Below are positions 19,166 through 29,156 of a DNA stretch of 64,000 bases, piece after piece. The stretch is taken from NCBI RefSeq assembly GCF_016908935.1, contig NZ_JAFBEV010000015.1, positions 1 through 64,000 of the forward strand, read 5' to 3'. Each line of letters starts with the position of its first letter. Positions within the stretch are counted from its first letter, which is position 1. The stretch is from Sporolactobacillus spathodeae (GTDB lineage Bacteria; Bacillota; Bacilli; Bacillales; Sporolactobacillaceae). The notes beneath the pieces were generated by a model. It saw only the letters and a list, made by a program, of their open reading frames with translations, did no database searches and was not told the DNA's origin. A program made the position numbers and the translations under genes.

Positions 19166-19519
19166 TTATTTATAAAATTGCCTCAATACTTTGATTAGCT
19201 CATCGATCGATTCTGAACCGTGGCCCTCTTCGACCGCCTTGGCGATGCAGGACTTTGTGTGGCGCTCAAGAACAGAGAAGCCAAGCTTCTGTAGAGCCGC
19301 CTGCGCCGCCGACAATTGAATCAAAATATCGATACAATAGCGATCCTCAGCTATCATTTTCTGCAAGCCGCGAACCTGTCCCTCCACTCGTTTCAAGCGA
19401 TTAATCATTTTCTGCTTTTCTTCAGACGTGCGTGGTTCTGCCGGTTTTCTTTGCTCATCCGTGCCACAACCCTCTGCAGCCAACTCGCCGCAGCGACAGC
19501 AATCCTTTTCTTCTTCCAT
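19166..19519 (-). CDS. csoR: copper-sensing repressor CsoR
   Basis: 117-residue CsoR/RcnR-family repressor. Cu(I) ligands are Cys62, His87 and Cys91 (RYCIDIL, ERHTKSC), the canonical C-H-C set; RLKRVEGQVRGLQKMI is the DNA-contacting helix. Cu binding releases the repressor from the operator just upstream (19543-19559). Odd: the first 20 residues carry four extra cysteines (DCCRC and GCG), absent from the B. subtilis protein. ATG at 19519 has GGAGGAGATT upstream. First gene of the operon and so autoregulated. Confidence 0.95.
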   Translation of the reverse strand: MEEEKDCCRCGELAAEGCGTDEQRKPAEPRTSEEKQKMINRLKRVEGQVRGLQKMIAEDRYCIDILIQLSAAQAALQKLGFSVLERHTKSCIAKAVEEGHGSESIDELIKVLRQFYK

Positions 19520-19539
19520 ACAATCTCCTCCATTTCCTC

Positions 19540-19568
19540 ATTATACCCTACTGGGGTATAAACAGCAA
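19540..19568 (-). promoter_or_regulatory. csoR promoter with CsoR operator
   Basis: Minus-strand TTGCTG (19563-19568), 17 bp, TATAAT (19540-19545). The palindrome ATACCCTACTGGGGTAT (19543-19559) fills the spacer and overlaps the -10. It differs by one base from the B. subtilis copZA operator as I remember it. Confidence 0.9.
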
Positions 19569-19642
19569 TTGATCAGCCAGCTTGTCCAAACAAGGGGCAG
19601 ACTGGCCAATCCGCGACTTCGCCGGATCGGCTATGGTTTCGC

Positions 19643-21046
19643 TCATTCTTTTTTCTTCGGTTCCGTCATATGGTGTGGATCAAGCAAATGGTCAAGCAGT
19701 TTGTCTGTAATCAAGCGCCGCCTTTTGACGATATCGCGAACGGAATGTCCTTCTCTCAAGGCCTCTTTTGCGATTTCAGATGCCTTCTCATAGCCGATAA
19801 CGGGAACAAGCGCCGTAACAATACCAATATTGCCGCGAACAAAAGCTTCAAGACGTTCCCTATTGACCGTGATGCCCGCCAGGCAGTGTTTTGTAAAAGT
19901 TTGAAACGCATTCGCCATAATCGTCAAAGACTGTAGTAAATTAAAAACAAGAACAGGCTCCATAACATTGAGTTCAAACTGGCCCGCCTCTGAAGCTAGC
20001 GAAATCGTCTGATCATTACCAATCACTTGAAAAGCGGTTTGATTAATGACTTCAGCCATCACCGGATTAATCTTTCCGGGCATGATCGAAGAACCCGGCT
20101 GACGCGGCGGTAGCATGATTTCATTCAAACCTGCGCGCGGGCCTGAAGCCATCAGTCGTAAATCATTGGCAATTTTACTCATATTGATCATACAGATTTT
20201 CAATGCAGCCGACAATTCTGTATAAGCATCCGTATTCTGGGTGGCATCAACGAGATCAGCTGACAAAGACAGTGGAAAACCAGTGTCTTGGATCAAAAAA
20301 TTTTTGACTTCAATCCGGTAATCGGGACTAGCGTTCAACCCTGTGCCTATCGCTGTTGCCCCCATATTAATCGCATAAAGTGATTGCAGACTTCTTTGGA
20401 TTCGCGCAATATCCCGAGAAAAGACAGCCTGATAAGCGGCAAATTCCTGGCCGAGACGGATCGGAACGGCGTCTTGTAAATGCGTCCGACCGATCTTCAA
20501 AACGTCGTCAAATGCTTTTGCTTTATTTGCAAACTCTTGGCACATTTGGCGCATCACTTGAAGCAATCGACGGGTCAGCGTGATCGCCGCCAAACGAGTC
20601 GCTGTAGGAAAGACGTCATTTGTCGACTGTGATTGATTGACATGGTTGTTCGGACTAATCCGGCTGTAATCGCCTTTTCTTAAACCGCAAATCTCAAGCG
20701 CCCGATTCGCGATCACTTCGTTGGCATTCATATTCGCCGATGTTCCGGCACCGCCCTGAATCGGATCGACAAGGAATTGTTCGTGCAGGCGCCCATCAAT
20801 AATTTCTTCTGCGGCCTTAACAATGGCCTGCCCGCATGACGCATCAAGTGTGCCGCAGGCCATATTGGCTCGTGCAGCCGCTTTTTTGACAAGAGCCAGC
20901 GCGCGGATTAATTCTGGATGCATGCGGTAACCGGTGATCGGAAAATTTTCTGCAGCACGCTTTGTCTGTATTCCATAATACGCATCAGAGGCAACTTCAA
21001 GACTACCAAGAAAATCATACTCAAGGCGTGTTGTTTTTTCCTGCAT
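19643..21046 (-). CDS. aspA: aspartate ammonia-lyase
   Basis: 467-residue aspartase/fumarase superfamily enzyme converting L-aspartate to fumarate and ammonia. The catalytic loop GSSIMPGKINPVMAEV lies at about residues 318-333; GRTHLQDAVPIRLGQEF and TGLNASPDY are also typical. QSTNDVFPTA and the aspartase-like N-terminus (YDFLGSLEVASDAYYGIQTKRAAENFPITGY) favour aspartase over class II fumarase. An in-frame GTG lies 12 bp upstream (21058); the ATG at 21046 matches family N-termini better. It stands alone with no asparaginase gene nearby. Confidence 0.9.
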   Translation of the reverse strand: MQEKTTRLEYDFLGSLEVASDAYYGIQTKRAAENFPITGYRMHPELIRALALVKKAAARANMACGTLDASCGQAIVKAAEEIIDGRLHEQFLVDPIQGGAGTSANMNANEVIANRALEICGLRKGDYSRISPNNHVNQSQSTNDVFPTATRLAAITLTRRLLQVMRQMCQEFANKAKAFDDVLKIGRTHLQDAVPIRLGQEFAAYQAVFSRDIARIQRSLQSLYAINMGATAIGTGLNASPDYRIEVKNFLIQDTGFPLSLSADLVDATQNTDAYTELSAALKICMINMSKIANDLRLMASGPRAGLNEIMLPPRQPGSSIMPGKINPVMAEVINQTAFQVIGNDQTISLASEAGQFELNVMEPVLVFNLLQSLTIMANAFQTFTKHCLAGITVNRERLEAFVRGNIGIVTALVPVIGYEKASEIAKEALREGHSVRDIVKRRRLITDKLLDHLLDPHHMTEPKKKE

Positions 21047-21164
21047 TGTTTCTCTCACAGCCTTTGACTAGAATGTTCTTTCTCTAGCACTATACGTGTC
21101 CTAGCCTGCCCCAGTACCTGCGCAAAGCTCGTTTTTTTGAAATTTTTCATTAGAAAAACTTGAT

Positions 21165-21340
21165 GAAGCCAAGTCCTTGGACGATGGCTGAGTCTTAGTT
21201 TTTTCTTATACTTAATTCCTCTGAAATCGAAATCCAATACACTCTCAAGCGTATAAAAGACTGGGCAAAATCGCCTAATACTTAGTTGCATCAAATGTGC
21301 TTCGGCTGCATGTTTGCCACGGGCGCAGCGTCTGCTAATG
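21165..21340 (+). repeat. left half of a dispersed repeat, joined to the minisatellite
   Basis: GAAGCCAAGTCCTTGG with a following T-run (21170-21210) is the family's hairpin block. CATCAAATGTGCTTCGGCTGC, then TTTGCCACGGGCGCAGCG (to about 21330), is a degraded form of its CGCTTGCCGCGGGCG block. The 21-bp array begins a few bases later. Confidence 0.7.
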
Positions 21341-21348
21341 CTTCATCC

Positions 21349-22503
21349 TACTCTGTCGATGTCCGGGCCTACTCTGTCGATGCCCAGGCCTACCCTGTCG
21401 ATGTCCGGGCCTACCCTGTCGATGTTCCGGCCTACTCTGTCAATGCCAAAGCCTACTCTGTCGATGTCGCGCTCTACCCTGTCGATGTCCGGGCTTACTC
21501 TGTCGATGTTCCCGCCTACCCTGTCGATGTCCGAGCCTACCCTGTCGATGTTCCCGCCTACTCTGTCGATGCTGAGTCCTACCCTGTCGATGCCCAGGCC
21601 TACCCTGTCGATGCCCAGGCCTACTCTGTCGATGCCGCGCTCTACTCTGTCGATGCCGCGCTCTACTCTGTCGATAGTCCGGCCTACTCTGTCGATGTCC
21701 GGGCCTTCTCTGTCGATGTCCGAGCCTACCCTGTTGATGCCCAGGCCTACCCTGTCGATGCCGCGCTCTACTCTGTCGATGCCGCGCTCTACTCTGTCGA
21801 TAGTCCGGCCTACTCTGTCGATAGTCCGGCCTACTCTGTCGATGTTCCCGCCTACTCTGTCGATGCTGAGTCCTACTCTGTCGATGTCCCGGCCTACTCT
21901 GTCGATGCCGCGCTCTACTCTGTCGATAGTCCGGCCTACCCTGTCGATGTCCGGGCCTACCCTGTCGATGTCCGGGCCTACTCTGTCGATGTCGCGCTCT
22001 ACTCTGTCGATGTCGCGCTCTACCCTGTCGATGTCGCGCTCTACTCTGTCGATGCCCAGGCCTACTCTGTCGATGTCCGGGCTTACCCTGTCGATGTTCC
22101 CGCCTACCCTGTCGATGTCGCGCTCTACTCTGTCGATGCCCAGGCCTACCCTGTCGATGCCGAGCCTTACTCTGTCGATGCCCGGGCTTACTCTGTCGAT
22201 GTTCCGGCCTACTCTGTCGATGCCCGGGCCTACCCTGTCGATGTCCGGGCCTACCCTGTCGATGTCCCGGCCTACCCTGTCGATGTCCCGGCCTACCCTG
22301 TCGATATCGCGCTCTACCCTGTCGATATCGCGCTCTACTCTGTCGATGCCGCGCTCTACTCTGTCGATGCCGCGCTCTACTCTGTCGATGTCCCGGCCTT
22401 CTCTGTCGATGCCCAGGCCTACCCTGTCGATGCCCGGGCTTACTCTGTCGATGTCCCGGCCTACTCTGTCGATGTCCGGGCTTACTCTGTCGATGCTATA
22501 GCC
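21349..22503 (+). repeat. 21-bp minisatellite, 55 units, no indels
   Basis: Each unit is TACYCTGTCGAT plus nine variable bases. The first unit starts at 21349 and the last at 22483: exactly 54 periods of 21 bp. The constant part varies almost only at Y (T or C). The nine-base part comes in about a dozen recurring forms, such as GTCCGGGCC, GCCCAGGCC, GTCGCGCTC, GCCGCGCTC, AGTCCGGCC and GTTCCCGCC. GC content is far above the surroundings. Two forward frames stay open: YSVDxxx heptads from a TTG at 21286 (424 aa) and TLSMxxP heptads from a TTG at 21314 (395 aa). Neither has a ribosome site, and two reverse frames lack stops too, so openness alone does not show coding. Confidence 0.95.
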
Positions 22504-22545
22504 GCATTAAAATTGCACTGCCTGGTTCTCACCTTGAAAGCACAA

Positions 22546-22566
22546 AAAAACTTGGCGTAGCCAAGT
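22546..22566 (+). repeat. right-hand fragment of the dispersed repeat
   Basis: ACTTGGCGTAGCCAAGTCC, the family's perfect 7-bp hairpin (ACTTGGC/GCCAAGT), followed by TTTTGCGC. It closes the minisatellite locus on the glpD side. Confidence 0.65.
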
Positions 22567-22655
22567 CCTTTTGCGCTAGAAATTCACTTCGACTGTACGA
22601 AACCGCAATCAGGCCAATAGTCTGCGGAAGCTCCCAGTCCTCTCTGACTGTCTCG

Positions 22656-24341
22656 TCACTGCCCGGCAATCGCCTTCGACGCAGGCGATCCCGTTGCTTC
22701 AGCAAAAGACGCTTCAAGCTCGGCGGTGTATTGCGCTTTCTGTTCCGATGTCCAATTGAATCGATCAGCAAGATAGGCCAGCACGGGTTCTGCCTGACTT
22801 TTCGCTTCATCAATCGAAAACAACGTTTTCCCGCTTCGGCGCGTGAAATAATCAACCGGTGAGACGACCATCTCATGTTCAATACCATATTGAACGGTTG
22901 CCAGTTGAGCAGATGTCAAATGATAGTGCTCCGCTTCCTGATGATTGATCGCACAATAATGAAAGAGTTCCGACACATTTGTTCCATATTTTCCTACAAG
23001 TTCGGAGGCTTCTCGTGCACCAATCCCTGCCTCTATCCCTTCCTTAATTTTCTCCGCAACGTAGCTTTGGAAATGAGCGGAACCACCGAAATGCCCACCG
23101 GATAATTCAAGCTTTTCCGTTCGGCAATCCGGATAATTGATACCGGTCTCAGCCTTCAGTTCTCCCGTTACCTCGTTGACCACTCGCTCCGCCATTTTGC
23201 GGTAGCCAGTCAATTTGCCGCCGGCAATCGAAATCAACCCTGATTCCGATATAAAGATTTCATCCTTTCTTGAAATCTCTGACGGCGACTTACCTTCTTC
23301 TTGTACCAATGGACGAACCCCCGCCCAACTGGACTCAACGTCGTCAGGCCCTAGATGGACGGTTGGGAACATACCATTGATCGCATCCAGAATATAATCT
23401 CGGTCTTCAGCTGTCGGCTTGGGATCGATCGGCCAGCTGACATATGTCGTATCTGTTGTCCCTGCGTAAACTTTTCCATCACGCGGGATCACAAAAATCA
23501 TTCGTTTGTCGCCGTTCGTTGTGTCGAAGTAAACGGCTTGTTCCATCGGAAATCGTTGCCCATCGATCACGATATGCACGCCTTTCGTTAAATGCAAATG
23601 CTTGCCCTTATTCGAATGATCTTGCTCGCGAATGGTGTCGACCCAGGGCCCAGCTGCATTGACGACTTTGCGTGCCAAAATTTTATAGGACTGTCTCGTC
23701 AGCTGATCAACGAGAATCACACCAATGATACGATGCCCTGCGTCATAAAGCAGCCGCTCAACTTTGGCATAATTAATCGCTTGCACACCGCGTGCAGCGG
23801 CTTCCTTCATGACTTCAATAGTGAGTCGTGCATCATCCGTTCTGTATTCAACGTAATAGCCACTGCCTTTAAGTCCTTCCTTCTTCAGCAAAGGTTCCTT
23901 GTTCAAAGTTTGTTTTCGACTCAGCATTACGCGTCGTTCGCTTCGTTTTACACCGGCGAGAAAGTCATATACTTTTAATCCAAGAGCTGTCGAGAACCGG
24001 CCGAACGTTCCCCCTTGATAAATCGGCAGCATCATTTTTTCCGGCTTAGTCACATGCGGCGCATTTTCGTAGACAATGGCACGTTCTTTACCAACTTCCG
24101 CAACTATCTTCACTTCAAATTGCTTCAGATAGCGCAGACCTCCATGAACCAGTTTCGTTGAACGGCTGGATGTTCCGCCGGCAAAATCTTGCATGTCGGC
24201 CAGACCGACTCGAAGCCCTCTCGATACGGCATCGAGGGCAATACCCGCGCCTGTTATTCCGCCACCAATCACGAAAAGATCCAGTGGCTGACGCGCCATT
24301 TCAGAGAAAAGCTGCGTGCGTTCCAAAGTTGAGAAAGACAT
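22656..24341 (-). CDS. glpD: aerobic glycerol-3-phosphate dehydrogenase
   Basis: 561-residue FAD enzyme that oxidises glycerol 3-phosphate to dihydroxyacetone phosphate and feeds the quinone pool at the membrane. FAD-binding GGGITGAG lies at about residues 22-29, followed by DFAGGTSSRSTKLVHGGLRYL, the glycerophosphate dehydrogenase signature. GKVYAGTTDTTY and SIAGGKLTGYRKMAERV mark the later FAD and substrate regions. CAGGAGG lies 8 nt before ATG 24341. It follows glpK by 247 bp, and a leader terminator stands in that gap. Confidence 0.96.
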   Translation of the reverse strand: MSFSTLERTQLFSEMARQPLDLFVIGGGITGAGIALDAVSRGLRVGLADMQDFAGGTSSRSTKLVHGGLRYLKQFEVKIVAEVGKERAIVYENAPHVTKPEKMMLPIYQGGTFGRFSTALGLKVYDFLAGVKRSERRVMLSRKQTLNKEPLLKKEGLKGSGYYVEYRTDDARLTIEVMKEAAARGVQAINYAKVERLLYDAGHRIIGVILVDQLTRQSYKILARKVVNAAGPWVDTIREQDHSNKGKHLHLTKGVHIVIDGQRFPMEQAVYFDTTNGDKRMIFVIPRDGKVYAGTTDTTYVSWPIDPKPTAEDRDYILDAINGMFPTVHLGPDDVESSWAGVRPLVQEEGKSPSEISRKDEIFISESGLISIAGGKLTGYRKMAERVVNEVTGELKAETGINYPDCRTEKLELSGGHFGGSAHFQSYVAEKIKEGIEAGIGAREASELVGKYGTNVSELFHYCAINHQEAEHYHLTSAQLATVQYGIEHEMVVSPVDYFTRRSGKTLFSIDEAKSQAEPVLAYLADRFNWTSEQKAQYTAELEASFAEATGSPASKAIAGQ

Positions 24342-24409
24342 CTCTTTTGCCTCCTGAAAAAATTTATTTTTATCCTAAACTCTCGCAAAATCAAAGCGAA
24401 AAAATAAAA

Positions 24410-24481
24410 AGACCGCAAGCAACACTTGGGGTATCCTGCTCATGATATAGAGCAATCGATACGCGGCGTTTTTTGCGGTCT
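24410..24481 (-). promoter_or_regulatory. glpD leader terminator, probable GlpP antitermination target
   Basis: On the minus strand AGACCGCAA (24473-24481) pairs with TTGCGGTCT (24410-24418), followed by TTTTATTTTTT. The large interior holds further pairing options. In B. subtilis glpD has exactly such a leader terminator, which GlpP with glycerol 3-phosphate overrides. Position here, 70 bp before glpD, is the same. Confidence 0.75.
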
Positions 24482-24588
24482 TTACAGAACCATGACCAAT
24501 TATGAACCTGTTCGCAAAAACTATTATTTCTACTTCTTATAACTAGAATAAGCGGATTGTCACAAATTTGCCATCATATTGCTTCAAA

Positions 24589-26112
<1,524 letters not shown>

Positions 26113-26946
26113 TTATGCCGTAATTTTTTTATGCCCGGACATTTCATCATCTGCCGAAAAACGCTTGCTGCTCCGAATTGCAGCCACAATGACCAAGACA
26201 ATAACAGCAGCAAAAATCCAAAAAGCCGTTGTTAAATGGCCGAGAAAAAAGGCTTGGTAGAAGAAGGCACCGAAGACGCCACCGATGATCGGTCCAAAGA
26301 CAGGAATCCAAGCATAGCCCCAATTCGAGTTCCCTTTTCCAGGAATCGGAAGCACCGCATGAGCCAGACGAGGCGCAAAATCTCGGGCAGGATTAATGGC
26401 ATAACCGGTTGTTCCGCCTAGCGACATGCCGATAACAACAATTAAGAAGCCGACAATCAGCGGATTAAGACCAAGGGCAAATTTATTGGCACCAATCGCC
26501 AATATGCCAACGACAAGCACAAAAGTACCGATGATTTCACTTAGCAGGTTTGCAGGCGTTAGTTTGATTGCTGGCCCCGTACAGAAGATTCCTAATTTGA
26601 CCGCTTCGTCCTTTGTTTCCTTCCAATGCGGCAAATAATGAAGATAGACAATGCAAGCACCAAGGAATCCACCAATTAATTGACCGGCAAGATACGCCGG
26701 AACTTTATTCCACGGAAAATCGCCGATGGCGGCAAGACCAAGCGTCAATGCTGGATTCAGATGAGCGCCACTGATACGCCCGACGGCATAGGCGCCGACC
26801 GCTACCGCGAGTCCCCAACCAAATGTAATAACAATCCAACCGGAATTTTTTGCATACGATTTAGTCAGACTAACACCCGCGCACACGCCATCGCCTAATA
26901 TGATCAATATCATTGTACCAATTAATTCTCCCAAAAAGCCTGACAT
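26113..26946 (-). CDS. glpF: glycerol uptake facilitator (aquaglyceroporin)
   Basis: 277-residue MIP-family channel with six helices and two half-helices. The two pore motifs are AHLNPALTLG (about residue 65) and AINPARDFAPRL (about 185); the Asp after NPAR is the mark of glycerol-conducting members. ATG at 26946 has GGAGGG upstream. It is the first gene after the catabolite-controlled promoter at 27128-27156 and its leader terminator. Confidence 0.96.
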   Translation of the reverse strand: MSGFLGELIGTMILIILGDGVCAGVSLTKSYAKNSGWIVITFGWGLAVAVGAYAVGRISGAHLNPALTLGLAAIGDFPWNKVPAYLAGQLIGGFLGACIVYLHYLPHWKETKDEAVKLGIFCTGPAIKLTPANLLSEIIGTFVLVVGILAIGANKFALGLNPLIVGFLIVVIGMSLGGTTGYAINPARDFAPRLAHAVLPIPGKGNSNWGYAWIPVFGPIIGGVFGAFFYQAFFLGHLTTAFWIFAAVIVLVIVAAIRSSKRFSADDEMSGHKKITA

Positions 26947-27023
26947 CTAAAGCCCTCCTCATAAAGCGTTTTCATTTCAAAGTTTTCCAATTGACTCAGC
27001 CGACTTTTTTCGTAAATAAGCAC

Positions 27024-27081
27024 AAAAAAAGGCCACAACATGGAAGACGGGCGGTTAAGAAGCCCTGTTTCCTGCCGTGGA
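27024..27081 (-). promoter_or_regulatory. glpFK leader terminator, probable GlpP target
   Basis: Minus-strand CCACGGCAGGAAACAGGGC pairs with GCCCGTCTTCCATGTTGTGG (several G-U pairs) and ends in CCTTTTTTT. It lies between the promoter and glpF, so glpF transcription should need antitermination by GlpP, as in Bacillus. Confidence 0.8.
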
Positions 27082-27127
27082 CAGTTCACTCTCAATATCC
27101 GTGGTGGAGCATTAACTTGACATCCCT

Positions 27128-27156
27128 ATAATAAACAACGTTGTAAGCGTTGTCAA
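27128..27156 (-). promoter_or_regulatory. glpFKD promoter covered by a perfect cre site
   Basis: Minus-strand TTGACA (27151-27156), 17 bp, TATTAT (27128-27133). On the plus strand TGTAAGCGTTGTCA (27142-27155) matches TGWAANCGNTNWCA at every defined base and covers the -35 and the adjoining spacer. CcpA bound here would block polymerase. Confidence 0.9.
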
Positions 27157-27240
27157 TTAAATGCCACAAAAAAATAATAATTTGTTCAATTTTTTTATGC
27201 TGAAAAAATGTTGCATGGACTTGTTTGCTGATTCACGCTT

Positions 27241-27798
27241 CTATTTGGCATCAAACGTCCATAAACTCGTATTCGATGTGGAGATAGCGGTTGCTCCTGC
27301 CTCAAGTGCCGCGCAGACACCGTGTTCTGAATGAATCAAGCCACCTGCGATGACCGGAACGCGCACATCATTCACCACCTGTCGAATCATCTCCGGTATG
27401 ACCCCAGGCAAGATTTCAACCATATCCGGCTGTACCTGTTCGAGCAAGCGATAGCCTGTTTCCAAAGAACGCGAGTCGAGCAGGAAAATCCGCTGAACAG
27501 TCTTTAGGCCTCTTTTTTTTGCGACATCAAGCACACTGCTTCGCGTCGAAATCAGTCCATAGGGACGTAAATTCTGGCAGATAAATTCAGCGGCTGGCAG
27601 GTCGCTTTTCAAGCCTTGGATCAGATCGGCATGTAAGAAAATTTTTTTACCCTTCTCCTTGCCCATCTTAACCATCGTACCGATTTGCGAGAGATGACTA
27701 TCCAGAATAATAAGATTGCGAAACGGTTGTTGCAGCAGCTTCTCAAAACTTCTCATATTATTTACCGCTGGCACCACGCACTGTCCATCAAGCAACAC
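27241..27798 (-). CDS. glpP: glycerol-3-phosphate-responsive antiterminator
   Basis: 185-residue GlpP, an RNA-binding antiterminator with a TIM-barrel-like fold. KIFLHADLIQGL (about 74) and PVIAGGLIHSEHGVCAALEAGATAISTSNTSLW (C-terminus) are diagnostic; the latter is the phosphate-binding site. With glycerol 3-phosphate it lets polymerase read through the leaders at 27024-27081 and 24410-24481. GTG at 27798 has AGAGGTGAG upstream. It lies directly upstream of glpFKD, with its own transcription. Confidence 0.94.
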   Translation of the reverse strand: MLLDGQCVVPAVNNMRSFEKLLQQPFRNLIILDSHLSQIGTMVKMGKEKGKKIFLHADLIQGLKSDLPAAEFICQNLRPYGLISTRSSVLDVAKKRGLKTVQRIFLLDSRSLETGYRLLEQVQPDMVEILPGVIPEMIRQVVNDVRVPVIAGGLIHSEHGVCAALEAGATAISTSNTSLWTFDAK

Positions 27799-27894
27799 GA
27801 TAACTCACCTCTAATACTTGCTTTGCTTTGTTACATCTATCCATTTTACACAAAAGACCGTTTGATGAAAATAATGATGCATTTTATCAAAAAA

Positions 27895-28005
27895 ACCAGG
27901 CTATACCTGGTCCTTATTTGTATCAAATGTGCTTCAGTCGCTCGCTTTTCCCGCAAGGCGCCAGCGGACCTCGCTGCATTTTTGTGCAAAAAATCTTTCT
28001 TATCT
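27895..28005 (+). repeat. dispersed repeat, shortened copy
   Basis: CCAGGCTATACCTGGTCC hairpin, then GTGCTTCAGTCGCTCGC fused directly to TTTTCCCGCAAGGCGCCAGCG and GCTGCATTTTTGTGCAAAAAATC. The middle (GCCGCGGGCG to TTGGCTCGC) is deleted, apparently by recombination between the two TCGC stretches. Confidence 0.8.
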
Positions 28006-28009
28006 CTTG

Positions 28010-28036
28010 AAAAAGGGAGCAATACGCTCCCTTTTT
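28010..28036. terminator. bidirectional terminator
   Basis: AAAAAGGGAGC and GCTCCCTTTTT form an 11-bp stem over a 5-nt loop. It could end minus-strand transcription coming from the SGNH gene. Nothing else convincing lies in 28040-28448 apart from a second short inverted repeat near 28350 (GCACTTTT/AAAAGTGC). Confidence 0.8.
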
Positions 28037-28448
28037 CACCCCTTTTATTCCCTTTTTCTGATTGTTCCTCTGTCTCAATCCAATTGTTTTTGTAAATGAC
28101 TTGTGTGCTGTCCGCCAGTTATCTGCTTGCAACCCTCACTCTCCTTACGACCGCAGTTAATCGCTCAGCTGGTGTATTCTTTATTGCGCGCATGTTCGCT
28201 GTCGCAGGTAGCACAGCCTTCCCCGAATAGGATGTGCCACAAGCAACACGTAACATAAAGAGATACAATTGGCCGCCTCTTAGCTGCCGCATAAGTTTTT
28301 TCTTGTTCCTGCGTATTCAGCATATAGAAAAAGAAGCAGGAACTCAAAAAGCACTTTTCGAAAAAAGTGCCGTATTATTCACGTCATCCTGACTCTTTTC
28401 GTCAAAACAAAATTACTTTGAAGCAAAAAATTCAAAAGGAGCACGAAA

Positions 28449-29015
28449 TCATTTTTTATTCAGCATGTCCAACATATACTTTTCAATTAATTGCGCCAGC
28501 AAATCATAGCCGCTATCCGAAAGATGAAGCCCGTCCGCAAGAAGTAAGTTTTGAAGCCTTTGCTGCTCCTCCATTAATTGATGAAAATCAGCAAGCGGTA
28601 GCTGCAAATTTGCCGCAACCTTGCGCACCACAGAGGCATAGCAGGCAAGGCGTGCGTTCTTCCTTTTCCCAATTTGACACGCTTCAATAACTGGTGGCGG
28701 CGTGATCATTAAAACAGGAACATCATTCAGACGACGCGCGATTTCTAATAAGTTCGCTTCATATTCATCAATCGGAATGCCTTTATGAAAAGAAGCATCG
28801 TTGGATCCAAACAACACGGTCACGCCGTTTTTGAAGCGATGAACGACTTCCTCATCAATTCGTCGCAACGCTTGGCGAGTTGTCTCACCCGGAACGCCTG
28901 CATTAATCACGGCGCAACCAAGCCTATTTTCAAGCCGTTCATTTAATCGTGGTGTGACGTGACTGCCGTCCCAACCAGCTGTCAGGCTATCACCAAAACA
29001 AATAATTTGTCGCAA
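28449..29015 (-). CDS. SGNH/GDSL-family esterase or lipase
   Basis: 188-residue hydrolase. All four blocks are present: FGDSLTAGW (Ser of block I, about residue 9), NAGVPGETTR (Gly of block II), FGSNDAS (Asn of block III) and DGLHLSDSGYDLL (Asp and His of block V). No signal peptide, so cytoplasmic. The family removes acyl or acetyl groups from lipids, thioesters or carbohydrates; the substrate cannot be told. The start is TTG at 29015 after GGGGGAAA. Confidence 0.88.
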   Translation of the reverse strand: MRQIICFGDSLTAGWDGSHVTPRLNERLENRLGCAVINAGVPGETTRQALRRIDEEVVHRFKNGVTVLFGSNDASFHKGIPIDEYEANLLEIARRLNDVPVLMITPPPVIEACQIGKRKNARLACYASVVRKVAANLQLPLADFHQLMEEQQRLQNLLLADGLHLSDSGYDLLAQLIEKYMLDMLNKK

Positions 29016-29096
29016 ATAAATTTCCCCCGTTTCTTAAATTCGTTGCTCATTTATGAAGGCATCCTTCCACTGCCCCTACCCGGGAATAGTTATTCT

Positions 29097-29126
29097 TTGA
29101 TTTTAAATCTTTTTAATTATTATAAT
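29097..29126 (+). promoter_or_regulatory. sigma-A promoter of the aldo/keto reductase
   Basis: TTGATT (29097-29102), 18 bp, TATAAT (29121-29126), 31 bp before the ATG. Confidence 0.75.
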
Positions 29127-29156
29127 AACTATAGATGAAAAAAAAGGGGCGATCTT

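Noticed and set aside
21055-21294. 79-codon minus-strand frame upstream of aspA
   Set aside because: It runs through repeat-family sequence and lacks a ribosome site.
21349-22503. CRISPR array
   Set aside because: The repeat unit is 21 bp in total with a 9-base variable part; CRISPR needs longer repeats and unique spacers of about 30 bp, and no cas genes are present.
28165-28347. 60-codon minus-strand frame with a cysteine cluster (CATC)
   Set aside because: TTG start, no ribosome site before it or before the internal ATG, and no family recognised. Left unannotated.
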